NCBI GenBank assembly: GCA_031423955.1
Contig: JANPGJ010000041.1
Location: 1 to 35,967, forward strand
Reading direction: 5' to 3'
From: JAEUOS01 sp031423955
Lineage (GTDB): Bacteria; Pseudomonadota; Gammaproteobacteria; Burkholderiales; JAEUOS01
DNA: 35,967 nt
Below, piece after piece: positions 9,719-17,720 of this stretch (positions are counted from its first letter, which is position 1; the number at the start of each line of letters is the position of its first letter). The notes under the pieces were generated by a model. That model saw only the letters and a program-made list of their open reading frames with translations, made no database searches and had not been told where the DNA came from. Position numbers and translations under genes: made by a program.

Positions 9719-10681
9719 TCAATCCACCTTGATATTGGAACGCTGGACCACCTCCTGCCAGCGCGCGACATCGGTCTTGATCAGCTGCTGCAGGGCGCCC
9801 GCACTGGTGTCCTCCGGAATGCTCACCCCGGTGCCTTCCATGCGCGTGCGTACGCCGGGCAGCTTGATCACCTTCGCCATCGCCTCACGCAGCCGCGCCA
9901 GAATCGCCGGGCTGGTGCCGCTTACGGCCACAAGCCCCCACCAGCTTTCCACGTTCATGTTCGCCACGCCGCCCTCCTGGAAGGTCGGCACCTCCGGCAG
10001 TTCGCGCGTGCGCCGCGCGCTGCCGACGGCGATCGGCTTCAACTTGCCCGCCTGATACAGCGCGCTCGCCGTCGGCATGGTGGTGAAACTCGCCTGCAAC
10101 TGCCCGGCCGCCAGGTCAAGCACGGCGGCGGACGCGCCCTTGTAGGGGATATGCACAAGCTGTGTGCCGGTGTTCATCATGAACAATTCCGCCATCAGGT
10201 GCGTGAGCGACCCGTTGCCGCCGGAACCGATCGACACCGTGGCCGGCTTGGCACGGGCCATCTGGACCAGCGCCGCCACGTTGGTGCCGGGGAGCGAGGG
10301 ATGCACGAACAGGTAAGTTGGCGCCAGGCCCAGCAGCACGATCGGCGCGAAGTCCTTCTCGACGTTGTAGCGGGCCCGCGCCTTGTAGAGCGCCGGCACG
10401 ATGGTGAAGGGCACATCGACGAGCAGGAGCGTGTAGCCGTTCGCGGGCTCGCCGGCGACGAACTGGGTGCCGATCATCGAGCCTGCGCCGGGGCGATTTT
10501 CAACCACGATCGGTTGACCCAGCTCGCGGCCCAGTTCCTCGCCGAGGGCGCGGGCGAGGACGTCGGAGCTGCCGCCGGCGGCGTAGGGGGCAACGATCTT
10601 GATGGGTTGGTCGGGGTAGGCGGCGTGGGCGGGGAGGCTCACGAGGGCGCAGAGGAGGGCCGTTGCAAGGAGATGTCTCAT
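9719..10681 (-). CDS. Bug/TctC-family periplasmic receptor (orphan)
   Basis: A 320-residue secreted solute receptor. The signal peptide MRHLLATALLCALVSLPAHA is cleaved before AYPDQPIKIVAPYAAGG. Family signatures follow: VENRPGAGSMIGTQF, the loop GSGGNGSLTHLMAELF, HIPYKGASAAVLDL and ELPEVPTFQEGG. The ligand is probably a carboxylate, not predictable from sequence. No TctAB genes are present. It lies downstream of the NHL propeller and another Bug receptor on the same strand, 156 bp after the propeller stop, so it may be the last gene of that unit or separately transcribed. No clear ribosome site precedes the ATG at 10681. Confidence 0.93.
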   Translation of the reverse strand: MRHLLATALLCALVSLPAHAAYPDQPIKIVAPYAAGGSSDVLARALGEELGRELGQPIVVENRPGAGSMIGTQFVAGEPANGYTLLLVDVPFTIVPALYKARARYNVEKDFAPIVLLGLAPTYLFVHPSLPGTNVAALVQMARAKPATVSIGSGGNGSLTHLMAELFMMNTGTQLVHIPYKGASAAVLDLAAGQLQASFTTMPTASALYQAGKLKPIAVGSARRTRELPEVPTFQEGGVANMNVESWWGLVAVSGTSPAILARLREAMAKVIKLPGVRTRMEGTGVSIPEDTSAGALQQLIKTDVARWQEVVQRSNIKVD

Positions 10682-10837
10682 CGAGGTGACCAGGTTGCGT
10701 TATGCGGATATGTAGGGACCGATGGTCCCGCGACGGAAGCACTCCGGGATTTCAGGGTAAGCGAAGATTGCCATTGAAGCAGCGTCATGGGCGGCCATTG
10801 ATGGGCAGGGTTGTTGTTCAGCAACCAACACACGGGG

Positions 10838-11908
10838 CTACTGGCTGACCGGGCTGAATTTGTGGATGCGCCGGCCGCGATTCTCGCTGAGATAGACATT
10901 GCCCTTCGAGTCCACTGCAATGCCATGTACCTGGTTGAACTGGCCGGGGAAACTGCCGGGGCGGCCGAAACTGCCAAGTCCCTTGCCGGTCGCGCGCTCG
11001 ATGATCTCGATCTGCGCATTGTTCTGGTTGATGACGAACATCAGCCTTTGTTCCGGATCGGGCGAAAAATCAACGGCGACCGCGGAGCCGCCAGCCTCCT
11101 TGATCACCCCGTTTTTTGGCGGTGTCACGGGCTTCCACGGTACGGCAATGGTTCGCTGCAGCCTGCCCGTCTTGTCGTAGATCCGGATCGCCGATCCGTA
11201 CCGGTTGCAGACATAAACGGTGCCGTCGTTGGCGATGGTCATGCAATGGACGTTCTCCATGTCTTCCATGATCCACTGACGCAGGAACTTGCCGGTGGCA
11301 TCGAACACGGCGATGCGGCGGTTGGTACCCGCGCCTTCGCCGTCGGAAACATAGACATCTCCGTTGGCCCGGTCGACGGCGATGCTGGAAGGCATGAAGA
11401 AGGTGGCGGCGGGTGAATTCAGCGGCTTTCCCTTATCGGTGCCGTCCGAGGAGTCGAGCTTGCCCTTGGTGCCAATCTGCATGAGCAGGCGCTTGCCGTC
11501 ATGCGTGTACTTTTGCACCATGCCGGACGGCGCGCTGGCGATCCATACATTGCCGTCCTTGTCGAAGTGACACGAGTGCAGGCGCGGATCGAGCAGCTTG
11601 GGGTCACCCCAGGAGTTGACGACATTTCCTTCCGGGTCGAACTCGATCAGCGGCGGCGCGAGGTTGCCGGCGTGCAGGTCGCCGTCGATGACGTCCTGCC
11701 GGTTCAAGATCAGGACGTGGCCCTTGGCATCCACACAGTTGCCACCGAGGCCGCCCAGGACCCAGCGATTCGGCAGGGGCTTGGGCCAATGGGTGACGGC
11801 TTCGTAGCGGATCACCCCTTGTGCTGCCGATGTTGACGGGAATGCGATCACGGCGGCAACAGCAAGTGCGGTACGAGTGGTGAACCGGCGAATCGCGGTC
11901 ATGTGCAT
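10838..11908 (-). CDS. Exported NHL-repeat six-bladed beta-propeller protein
   Basis: A 356-residue secreted propeller. The N-terminus (MHMTAIRRFTTRTALAVAAV) is a signal peptide cleaved near STSAAQ. At least four NHL-type blades are visible, with cores such as SCHFDKDGNVWIAS, SSIAVDRANGDVYVSDG, CMTIANDGTVYVCN and HGIAVDSKGNVYLSENRG. NHL propellers bind ligands or act as peptidylglycine lyase-like or lactonase-like enzymes; the fold alone does not decide between these. Several buried cysteines occur at equivalent blade positions. The ATG at 11908 has AAAGG seven bases upstream; longer in-frame starts would hide the signal peptide. It sits between two Bug receptors on the same strand, suggesting a periplasmic role with the receptor ligand. 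Confidence 0.82.
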   Translation of the reverse strand: MHMTAIRRFTTRTALAVAAVIAFPSTSAAQGVIRYEAVTHWPKPLPNRWVLGGLGGNCVDAKGHVLILNRQDVIDGDLHAGNLAPPLIEFDPEGNVVNSWGDPKLLDPRLHSCHFDKDGNVWIASAPSGMVQKYTHDGKRLLMQIGTKGKLDSSDGTDKGKPLNSPAATFFMPSSIAVDRANGDVYVSDGEGAGTNRRIAVFDATGKFLRQWIMEDMENVHCMTIANDGTVYVCNRYGSAIRIYDKTGRLQRTIAVPWKPVTPPKNGVIKEAGGSAVAVDFSPDPEQRLMFVINQNNAQIEIIERATGKGLGSFGRPGSFPGQFNQVHGIAVDSKGNVYLSENRGRRIHKFSPVSQ

Positions 11909-12032
11909 GTGGGGGCCTTTCCGAAGATTGGGGAGTCGACAAGCAGCAACCATGGCGGGCTGCTTAAACGCGGTCCGTCGCAACTGTGCGCAGGTGGTCT
12001 GGCGCCGATGGCAGCACAGCCACGTTGCACGC

Positions 12033-13022
12033 TCAGTTGGCAAGCCGATCCGTGCCGAGGGTCTTGATGCCGTTGGAGAACAACTCGTTCTGGTTCCTTA
12101 AATACGCTGCATACTCGTCCGGGCCGAGCAGCCTGATTTCGGCACCGAAGACGGCAAGGCTGCCGGCGATCTGGTCGCCGTTCTTCTCGGTTGCTTTCCT
12201 GGCTGCCGCGTAAATGGCATCGACCACTTCCCGCGGCGTACCCCTGGGCGCGGAGATGCCGTAGAGCGTCGGGCTGCCCAGCTTGTAACCCAACTCCTTG
12301 AAGGTGGGCACATCAGGGTAAGCCTTCAGTCGGGTGTCGCCGAAAGTGGCCAGTGCCCGCAGCGTGCCTGCCTTGATGTGCGCCTGCGCCGGGGCGATCG
12401 CGGTGGACGCCATGTCCACGTGGCCGCCCAGAAGCGCTGTGATCGCCGGGCCGCTGCCCTGGAATGGAATGTGGTTCCACCGTATGCCGGCTTCCTTGCT
12501 GAAGATTTCGGCCAGCAGGTGGGTGATGCCCATGGCGCCGGACGTGCCGAAACTGACCTTGCCCGGATTCTTCTTCGAATAATCGACCAGGTCGCGCACG
12601 GTCTTGAAAGGCCCGCTGGCGGGCACCACCAGCATCAGGCCTCCTTCAGAGAAGGCGGCCACGGGGGTGAAGGCGTCGGGCGTGTACTTGGCGTCCTTGT
12701 TCGCCAGCGGCACAACGACGATGGAACCTGGCGAGGTACCGACCAGCGTGTAGCCGTCGGGCTTGCTGGTCGCCACGAAGCCTGCTCCCACACCGCCACC
12801 GGCGCCCGGCTTGTAGTTCAGCACTACCGGCTGGCCCAGGGTTTCGATCATCTTGTCGACGAAAGGGCGCAGCATGTTGTCGGTGTCACCGGGGGCGAAG
12901 GGAATGACCAGCTGGATGGGCCTGGAGGGAAAAGTGTCTGCTGCGATGGCGGGTGTTGTGGCTGGCCCGAGCACTCCCAGTGTTGCAACTGTGAGTGAGG
13001 ATAGGAATTTTCTGACTTGCAT
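12033..13022 (-). CDS. Bug/TctC-family periplasmic receptor (orphan)
   Basis: A 329-residue secreted receptor with a signal peptide ending near TPAIAAD, then FPSRPIQLVIPFAPGDTDN, NYKPGAGGGVGAGF, GTSGAMGITHLLAEIF, HIPFQGSGPAITAL and YPDVPTFKELG. It differs from the other two receptors in the window at the ligand loop (APGDTDN instead of AAGGSSD), so the ligand is probably different. The ATG at 13022 has a strong AGGGGA ribosome site six bases upstream. It is first in a possible three-gene minus-strand unit with the NHL propeller (124 bp gap) and a second Bug receptor. A PIN toxin gene ends 42 bp upstream of it on the same strand. Confidence 0.93.
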   Translation of the reverse strand: MQVRKFLSSLTVATLGVLGPATTPAIAADTFPSRPIQLVIPFAPGDTDNMLRPFVDKMIETLGQPVVLNYKPGAGGGVGAGFVATSKPDGYTLVGTSPGSIVVVPLANKDAKYTPDAFTPVAAFSEGGLMLVVPASGPFKTVRDLVDYSKKNPGKVSFGTSGAMGITHLLAEIFSKEAGIRWNHIPFQGSGPAITALLGGHVDMASTAIAPAQAHIKAGTLRALATFGDTRLKAYPDVPTFKELGYKLGSPTLYGISAPRGTPREVVDAIYAAARKATEKNGDQIAGSLAVFGAEIRLLGPDEYAAYLRNQNELFSNGIKTLGTDRLAN

Positions 13023-13064
13023 GCTTTGTCCCCTGTTCTTTGAGATGAATTTCTTTGTGAATGC

Positions 13065-13487
13065 TTACGGCATGAAGCGCGCGACGAACGCTGCGGGTGT
13101 GAGGATTGGATAGGGTCCCGCCAGGACAAGCAAGTCGCGGTCTCCGGTGACGAGCCAGTCGGCGCAGGCACACAACAGTGTGGCCAGTATCGGCACGTCG
13201 TTCGGGTCACGAAGCCCGGTCGCCGCGGCGCTGGCCAAGCCGGCAACGTCAAGCTGCACCAATTCGCCGCGCAGGGCCAGCGTATCGAGAAAATCGCTCA
13301 GGTCGGAGAGCGTCTGCTTCAACCGTGGCGCAAGGCGGTGCCAGACACGTGTGATCTCGTCGATCATGAAGTCCGACAGCACCAGATCAAATGCGCCGCC
13401 TCGCCACGCGTCCACCAGTTGCGAGGGCGGGCCACCGGGAAAGAGCAGGCCCGATATCAACACATTGGTATCGAGCACGACTCGCAC
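13065..13487 (-). CDS. PIN-domain toxin, COG1569-type ribonuclease
   Basis: A 140-residue VapC-like RNase of the group annotated as putative toxin component, PIN family. The acidic metal-binding residues are all present: Asp6 in VVLDTNVLISGL, Glu44 in MIDEITRV, Asp94 and Asp97 in RDPNDVPILATLL, and Asp116 in VTGDRDLLVL. The start is a GTG at 13487, ten bases after the stop of the upstream antitoxin, and the ribosome site AAGGG overlaps that stop (TAAGGG), indicating translational coupling. It should cleave RNA, with tRNA or mRNA as the usual target, when not bound by its partner. Confidence 0.88.
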   Translation of the reverse strand: MRVVLDTNVLISGLLFPGGPPSQLVDAWRGGAFDLVLSDFMIDEITRVWHRLAPRLKQTLSDLSDFLDTLALRGELVQLDVAGLASAAATGLRDPNDVPILATLLCACADWLVTGDRDLLVLAGPYPILTPAAFVARFMP

Positions 13488-13496
13488 GGGCCGCCC

Positions 13497-13952
13497 TTAG
13501 CGTGCGGTCCGTCGCGCCGGCTTCGCTTTGGCCCGGGTTTGCTTCGTGGCGGTAGTCGGCAGGTCGGCAGCCTTGCGCCGGGTGTAGGGCTTGGCGGGCG
13601 GTTCCGCCACTTGGCGCGTCGGCGCGCCAGCAACGGCACCTTGCAGCGCAGGTAGCCTTCCCGCAACCCGCCACGCATCCCCGGTTTCGCGGCGTGCGAG
13701 CGAGGTGGCCTGTTCGATCTCGGCCAGCGCCGCTTCTTCCGGGACACCGTCATAGGTCTTTGCCAACCGGTTACACAGCGCGTCGAAGCGCTCCTGCATG
13801 CGCCGGATGCGCTCAAACAGCTTCGCGTCGATTAAGGCCGCCACCGGCTTGCCGTCCTTCTTGATGAGGACGCTGTCGTTGCGGTACTGCACAAGATTGA
13901 GCATTTCGCCCAGGTTTTGGCGAAACGCAACGGCACTGGTTTCAGTGATCAT
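13497..13952 (-). CDS. Phd/YefM-family antitoxin with long basic C-terminal tail
   Basis: Residues 1-85 form a typical Phd/YefM DNA-binding and dimerisation domain (MITETSAVAFRQNLGEMLNL, VLIKKDGKPVAALIDAKLFE). The family is usually about 80-95 residues, but this protein has 151. Residues from about 92 on are low-complexity, rich in Ala, Pro, Lys and Arg, ending AKAKPARRTAR. Such a tail could bind nucleic acid or replace the usual toxin-neutralising segment, which is inference. The ATG at 13952 follows AGGAG six bases upstream. A perfect palindrome directly upstream is the likely autorepression site. Confidence 0.85.
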   Translation of the reverse strand: MITETSAVAFRQNLGEMLNLVQYRNDSVLIKKDGKPVAALIDAKLFERIRRMQERFDALCNRLAKTYDGVPEEAALAEIEQATSLARRETGDAWRVAGRLPALQGAVAGAPTRQVAEPPAKPYTRRKAADLPTTATKQTRAKAKPARRTAR

Positions 13953-13964
13953 GACCGACTCCTA

Positions 13965-13979
13965 TGACCATAATGGTCA
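13965..13979. promoter_or_regulatory. Palindromic operator of the phd/PIN operon
   Basis: TGACCAT (13965-13971), A, ATGGTCA (13973-13979): a perfect 7-bp inverted repeat with a one-base centre, located 12 bases before the antitoxin ATG. Size and position match Phd/YefM autorepressor sites. It also lies at the junction with the nucleotidyltransferase remnant on the other strand. Confidence 0.55.
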
Positions 13980-13981
13980 GT

Positions 13982-14110
13982 ATGATCAAGACTAGCACAC
14001 TGCTGGTAACGCACGAAGAATTTGAGCAAAAGAAGGCGGCCGGTGATCGCTTTATCACCAGCATCCTGGCTAAGCCGATGCTTGTCGCGAAGGGGGAATT
14101 ACCAGCGTGA
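13982..14110 (+). pseudogene. Remnant of MNT-type nucleotidyltransferase (C-terminal end only)
   Basis: A 42-codon frame beginning at the ATG at 13982 (in-frame ATGs also at 13964 and 13973). Its sequence, LLVTHEEFEQKKAAGDRFI followed by TSILAKPMLVAKG, looks like the C-terminal end of small nucleotidyltransferase-fold proteins that pair with HEPN toxins. The catalytic GSxxRG and DxD part is absent; its place is taken by the divergent Phd/PIN operon. The stop TGA overlaps the GTG of the following HEPN frame as GTGA, which is the normal coupled gene order for such pairs. I infer a deletion or replacement that removed the first two thirds of the gene. Confidence 0.45.
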
Positions 14111-14548
14111 GCCTGGAAAATCTCAGTCAAGATCGGCAAGCTGGAACAAGAACCCACTGACAGGGATGAAGTCGCTCGCTTTCTGGGCAAGATCGATCAG
14201 CGGATCACCGATGCCGCAAAGCGTGCGGTCGGGTTGGACAGCACGTTTGATATTGCATATGAGGGCGTATTGCAAATTTCGATTGTCGCGTTGCGTGCTC
14301 TCGGATATCGCATCAAAACCACGCCAGGCCATCAACAAACCGCGATTCAATCGCTGACCCTGACGCTCGGCCTTTCCGGTCCCGAAATGTTTGTCTTCGA
14401 TGTTTATCGCAGGCATCGCGCGATGAGCCTTTATGGCGCGGGGCACGAACCCACCGAAAGTGAAGTCGTGGCGTTCATTGAGTCCGCAAAAGCATTGCAG
14501 AAACTCCTTCTCAACTGGCTGGCGAAAGAGCATCCCGCGCTTCTCTAG
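14107..14548 (+). pseudogene. HEPN-domain toxin-like gene with single-base frameshift
   Basis: The frame beginning at GTG 14107 encodes SLENL and then shifts: a probable extra A at 14125 throws it into a stop after 17 codons. From 14126 the other frame continues the family-like protein without interruption (VKIGKLEQEPTDRDEVARFL ... TPGHQQTAIQSLTLTLGL ... YRRHRAMSLYG) to the TAG at 14546. Together they give the expected length of about 147 residues and the helical pattern of HEPN proteins encoded behind nucleotidyltransferases. In the intact frame the only other start is a TTG at 14234, which would lose the first third. With its partner truncated too, the locus is most likely dead. Confidence 0.6.
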
Positions 14549-14549
14549 A

Positions 14550-14579
14550 AAAATGCCGCTTCAGCTTTCGCTGGAAGCA
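14550..14579 (-). terminator. Intrinsic terminator of the minus-strand dehydrogenase operon
   Basis: Read on the minus strand: GCTTCCAGC, loop GAAA (a GNRA tetraloop), GCTGAAGC, GGCA, then five T residues (plus-strand A at 14550-14554). The stem has one bulged base. It begins about 50 bases after the stop of the large FAD/Fe-S protein and runs to the end of the HEPN remnant on the other strand. Confidence 0.7.
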
Positions 14580-14630
14580 GCATGTCTTCAATGCGCTTGC
14601 GACGACAGGGTTTGAACCTGCTCTAAAGCC

Positions 14631-17600
14631 CTATGCGCCCGCCGTGAGGGCGTCCGATAGTACCCGCGCCACATGCACTGCCTCCCGCTTCGCCCCATCG
14701 GCAATCTGATGCCGACAACTAGTCCCATCCGCAACGATCAAGGTCTCCGCATCCGCCTTGCGCACCGCAGGCAGCAATGACAGTTCGGCCATCTTCATCG
14801 ACACATCGAAGTGCTCCTTCTCGTAGCCGAAGCTGCCGGCCATGCCGCAGCAGGAGGACTCGATCAGTTCCACCTTCAGGTCGGGGATCAGGCCCAACAC
14901 TTTCTGGATCGGGGTAACCGCATCGAAGGCCTTCTGGTGGCAGTGGCCGTGGAGCAGGGCTTTCTTTTGCGGCAGGGCTTTGAATTTGGCCTTGAAGCGG
15001 CCGGCGTCGATTTCGCGGGCGATGAATTCTTCGAAGGTGAAGGATTCGAGGGCCAGGCGACCGGCAGCGGGGCCCAGGTTCATGGCCAGGAATTCGTCGC
15101 GCAGCGAGAACAGGCACGAGGGTTCGAGGCCAACGACGACGGCGCCTTTGTCAACTAGCGGCATCAGGTGGTCGATCGCGCGTTGGGCTTCGGCGTGGGC
15201 TTGGTCGACCTGGCCGGTAGCCAGATAGGTGCGGCCGCAGCACAGCGGGCGTTCGCCTTGCGGCACGCTCACGCTTACCTTGTAGCCGGCGGCTTCGAGC
15301 ACGCGTTTGGCGGCGGCGAGGTTCTCGGGTTCGAAGTAGTTGTTGAAGGTGTCGACCCAAAGGATGACGTCGCCGGAAATGGCGGAAATGGGGTCTGACC
15401 CCATTTTTTTGAACGGCGTTGTCGTCCATCGCGGGAGGGTACGGCGCTCTGAGAAGCCGGTGATTTTTTCGGACAGCTTGGCAAGGCCTGGGATGGTGTC
15501 GCGCAGGTTCATTGCCCAGGCGAAGGTGGAGGCCCACGGTGCGTAATGTGGCAGGTTGGCGATGAGTTTGTCTTTGAGCGTCAGGCCATGTTTCTTGTTG
15601 TAGTGATGAAGATGCTCGATCTTCATCTTGGCCATGTCGATGCCGGTCGGGCAGTCGCGCTTGCAGCCTTTGCAACTGACGCAGAGTTCCAGGGCTTCGT
15701 GTACTTCCTGGGAGGCGATGCCGGCGTCACCCAGTTGGCCGCTGAGGGCCAGGCGCAGGGTGTTGGCGCGGCCGCGCGTCAGGTGCTGCTCGTCTTTCGT
15801 TGCGCGATAGCTCGGGCACATGGTGCCGGCGTCGAACTTGCGGCAGTGGCCGTTGTTGTTGCACATATCGACTGCCTTGGCCAGGCCTTGCGCGGGGTCG
15901 TGGCCGGTGCCGGGGATGGTCTCCACGCCGGTGAGCGGATCGCGCTTTACGTCGTGGATGCTCCAGTCGAGCGCGGTCTTCAACTCCTGCACCTTGTAGC
16001 CGGGCTTGAAGCGGAACAGGGTGGCGTCGTCCATCTTCGGGGTGTCGACGATCTTGCCCGGGTTCATCAGGTTGTTCGGGTCGAACAGGGTCTTGATTTC
16101 GCGGAAGGCTTGGCCCAGACGTGGGCCGAATTGCCAGTCGACCCATTCACCGCGGCACAGGCCGTCGCCGTGTTCGCCGGAATAGGCGCCCTTGTATTCG
16201 CGCACCAGGCTGCTTGCTTCTTCGGCGATGGCGCGCATTTTCGCGGCGCCGCCTTCATTGCCGGGCCGGCGCATGTCGAGAATCGGCCGCACATGCAGGG
16301 TACCGACCGAGGCGTGGGCGTACCAAGTGCCTTCGGTGCCGTTCTTGTGGAACACCTCGGTGAGCCTGGCGGTGTAGTCGGCCAGGTGTTCCAGCGGCAC
16401 GGCGCAGTCTTCGATGAAGGACACCGGCTTGCCGTCGCCCTTCATGCTCATCATGATGTTGAGTCCGGCCTTGCGCACTTCCCACAGCGCCTTTTGCGGG
16501 CCTTCGTCGGGCATTTCGACCACGCTGCCCGGGAGGCCGAGGTCGGCCATCAGTTCCACCAGCTGGATCAGGCGGTGCAGTTGTTCGGCGCGCTCTTCGC
16601 CGGCGAATTCGACCAGCAATATCGCCTGCGGTCCGCCGGACGCCATGTTCAGCAGGGCACGGTCGATCACCGGGCGAAAGGCCGGGTTTTCACGCGCCAG
16701 GTCGATCATGGTGCGGTCCACCAGTTCCACCGCCACCGGTTTCAACTTGACGATGTGCTGCGCCGACTCCATCGCCTTGTAGAAGGTCGGGAAGTTCACC
16801 ACACCCAGTGTCTTGGCCTTGGGCAGCGACGCCAGTTGCAGGGTGATCTGCCGGGTGTAGGCGAGTGTGCCTTCGGAGCCCACCAGCAGGTGCGCCAGGT
16901 TGACGCTGTTGTCGGCGGTGTAGGGCCGTTCGGACATCGGGTGAAAGATGTCGAGGTTGTAGCCGCCCACCCGGCGCAGCACGCGCGGCCACATACGCTC
17001 GATCTCGCCACGTTCGCGCGACCCCAGGGTGAACAGGTCGGACACCATGCGGCTCATGCGCGGCGAAAGCTTCTTCTTCGCGCTGGCGCCGAAGTGGCCG
17101 AAGTGTTCCTCGCTGCCGTCGGCCAAAATCGCGTCGATCGCCAGCACGTTGTGCACCATGTTGCCGTAATGGATGGAACGGCTGCCGCAGGAGTTGTTGC
17201 CGGCCATGCCGCCCAGGGTTGCCTGCGCACTGGTCGATACGTCCACCGGGAACCACAGGCCATGCGGCTTGAGGTAGGCGTTGAGGTGGTCGAGCACCAT
17301 GCCGGGCTGCACGGTGACGGTCATCGCCTCGCGGTCGAATTCCACCACCTGGTTCAGGTACTTGGCGTTGTCGATCACCAGGCACTCGCCCACGGTCTGC
17401 CCGCATTGCGAGGTGCCGGCGCCACGCGGCAGCACCGGCACGCCGAGATCGCGCGCGATATGCAGCGCCATGCGCGCGTCGTCCGCGGTTTTCGGGATGC
17501 ACACGCCGACCGGTTCGATCTGGTAGATCGAGGCATCGGTCGAATAGCGGCCGCGCGAGGCGGCGTCGAACAACACTTCGCAGCCGCTGTGCCGCTTCAG

Positions 17601-17681
17601 CAGGCCACCCAGCTTGCTGCGTTTCAACAGAGCATCTGAGCCGGCTGGTGCCAGCGCGGATTTCGGGGCAGGGGCGTTCAT
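14631..17681 (-). CDS. FAD-binding and Fe-S dehydrogenase, YdiJ-like (probable D-2-hydroxyacid dehydrogenase)
   Basis: A single-chain 1016-residue flavo-iron-sulfur protein, nearly the length of E. coli YdiJ. Order of domains: PCMH-type FAD domain (LPRGAGTSQCGQ at about 84-95, TLGGMAGNNSCG at 155-166); GlcD-like FAD-oxidase C-terminal domain with GEHGDG at 502-507; Fe-S region with Cys607, Cys613, Cys622 and CVSCKGCKRDCP (Cys667, 670, 673, 677); two CCG domains (LCCGRTYL and SSCCGMAGSFGYE, Cys944/945). YdiJ-group enzymes oxidise D-2-hydroxyglutarate or related D-2-hydroxyacids; which substrate is used here is not decidable. Residues near 757-770 (KKMGSDPISAISG) come from a repeat element inserted between the Fe-S and CCG parts. 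First gene downstream of the DsbA-like gene (39 bp); the terminator at 14550-14579 ends the unit. Confidence 0.88.
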   Translation of the reverse strand: MNAPAPKSALAPAGSDALLKRSKLGGLLKRHSGCEVLFDAASRGRYSTDASIYQIEPVGVCIPKTADDARMALHIARDLGVPVLPRGAGTSQCGQTVGECLVIDNAKYLNQVVEFDREAMTVTVQPGMVLDHLNAYLKPHGLWFPVDVSTSAQATLGGMAGNNSCGSRSIHYGNMVHNVLAIDAILADGSEEHFGHFGASAKKKLSPRMSRMVSDLFTLGSRERGEIERMWPRVLRRVGGYNLDIFHPMSERPYTADNSVNLAHLLVGSEGTLAYTRQITLQLASLPKAKTLGVVNFPTFYKAMESAQHIVKLKPVAVELVDRTMIDLARENPAFRPVIDRALLNMASGGPQAILLVEFAGEERAEQLHRLIQLVELMADLGLPGSVVEMPDEGPQKALWEVRKAGLNIMMSMKGDGKPVSFIEDCAVPLEHLADYTARLTEVFHKNGTEGTWYAHASVGTLHVRPILDMRRPGNEGGAAKMRAIAEEASSLVREYKGAYSGEHGDGLCRGEWVDWQFGPRLGQAFREIKTLFDPNNLMNPGKIVDTPKMDDATLFRFKPGYKVQELKTALDWSIHDVKRDPLTGVETIPGTGHDPAQGLAKAVDMCNNNGHCRKFDAGTMCPSYRATKDEQHLTRGRANTLRLALSGQLGDAGIASQEVHEALELCVSCKGCKRDCPTGIDMAKMKIEHLHHYNKKHGLTLKDKLIANLPHYAPWASTFAWAMNLRDTIPGLAKLSEKITGFSERRTLPRWTTTPFKKMGSDPISAISGDVILWVDTFNNYFEPENLAAAKRVLEAAGYKVSVSVPQGERPLCCGRTYLATGQVDQAHAEAQRAIDHLMPLVDKGAVVVGLEPSCLFSLRDEFLAMNLGPAAGRLALESFTFEEFIAREIDAGRFKAKFKALPQKKALLHGHCHQKAFDAVTPIQKVLGLIPDLKVELIESSCCGMAGSFGYEKEHFDVSMKMAELSLLPAVRKADAETLIVADGTSCRHQIADGAKREAVHVARVLSDALTAGA
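15386..15410. repeat. REP-like palindrome inside the YdiJ-like gene
   Basis: AAATGGGGTC (15386-15395), T, GACCCCATTT (15397-15406): a perfect 10-bp inverted repeat, continued by T residues to 15410. Similar GGGGTC/GACCCC palindromes are common dispersed elements in betaproteobacteria. On the plus strand it has the form of an intrinsic terminator; on the coding strand it is read in frame as KKMGSDPIS. Confidence 0.6.
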
Positions 17682-17720
17682 CGCGGGGTGTTGCCGGCGG
17701 TGGGTGAGTCGGGCGATGCG

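Noticed and set aside
10715..10729. GGGACC-GAT-GGTCCC hairpin upstream of a Bug receptor as terminator or riboswitch
   Set aside because: The 6-bp stem with a three-base loop has no T-run and no larger conserved fold around it.
15546..17639. Long plus-strand open frame (about 697 codons) opposite the YdiJ-like gene
   Set aside because: It is the antisense shadow of a GC-rich coding region. It is extremely rich in Gly, Ala, Val and His, shows no recognisable domain, and the minus strand encodes a full 1016-residue enzyme with all motifs.
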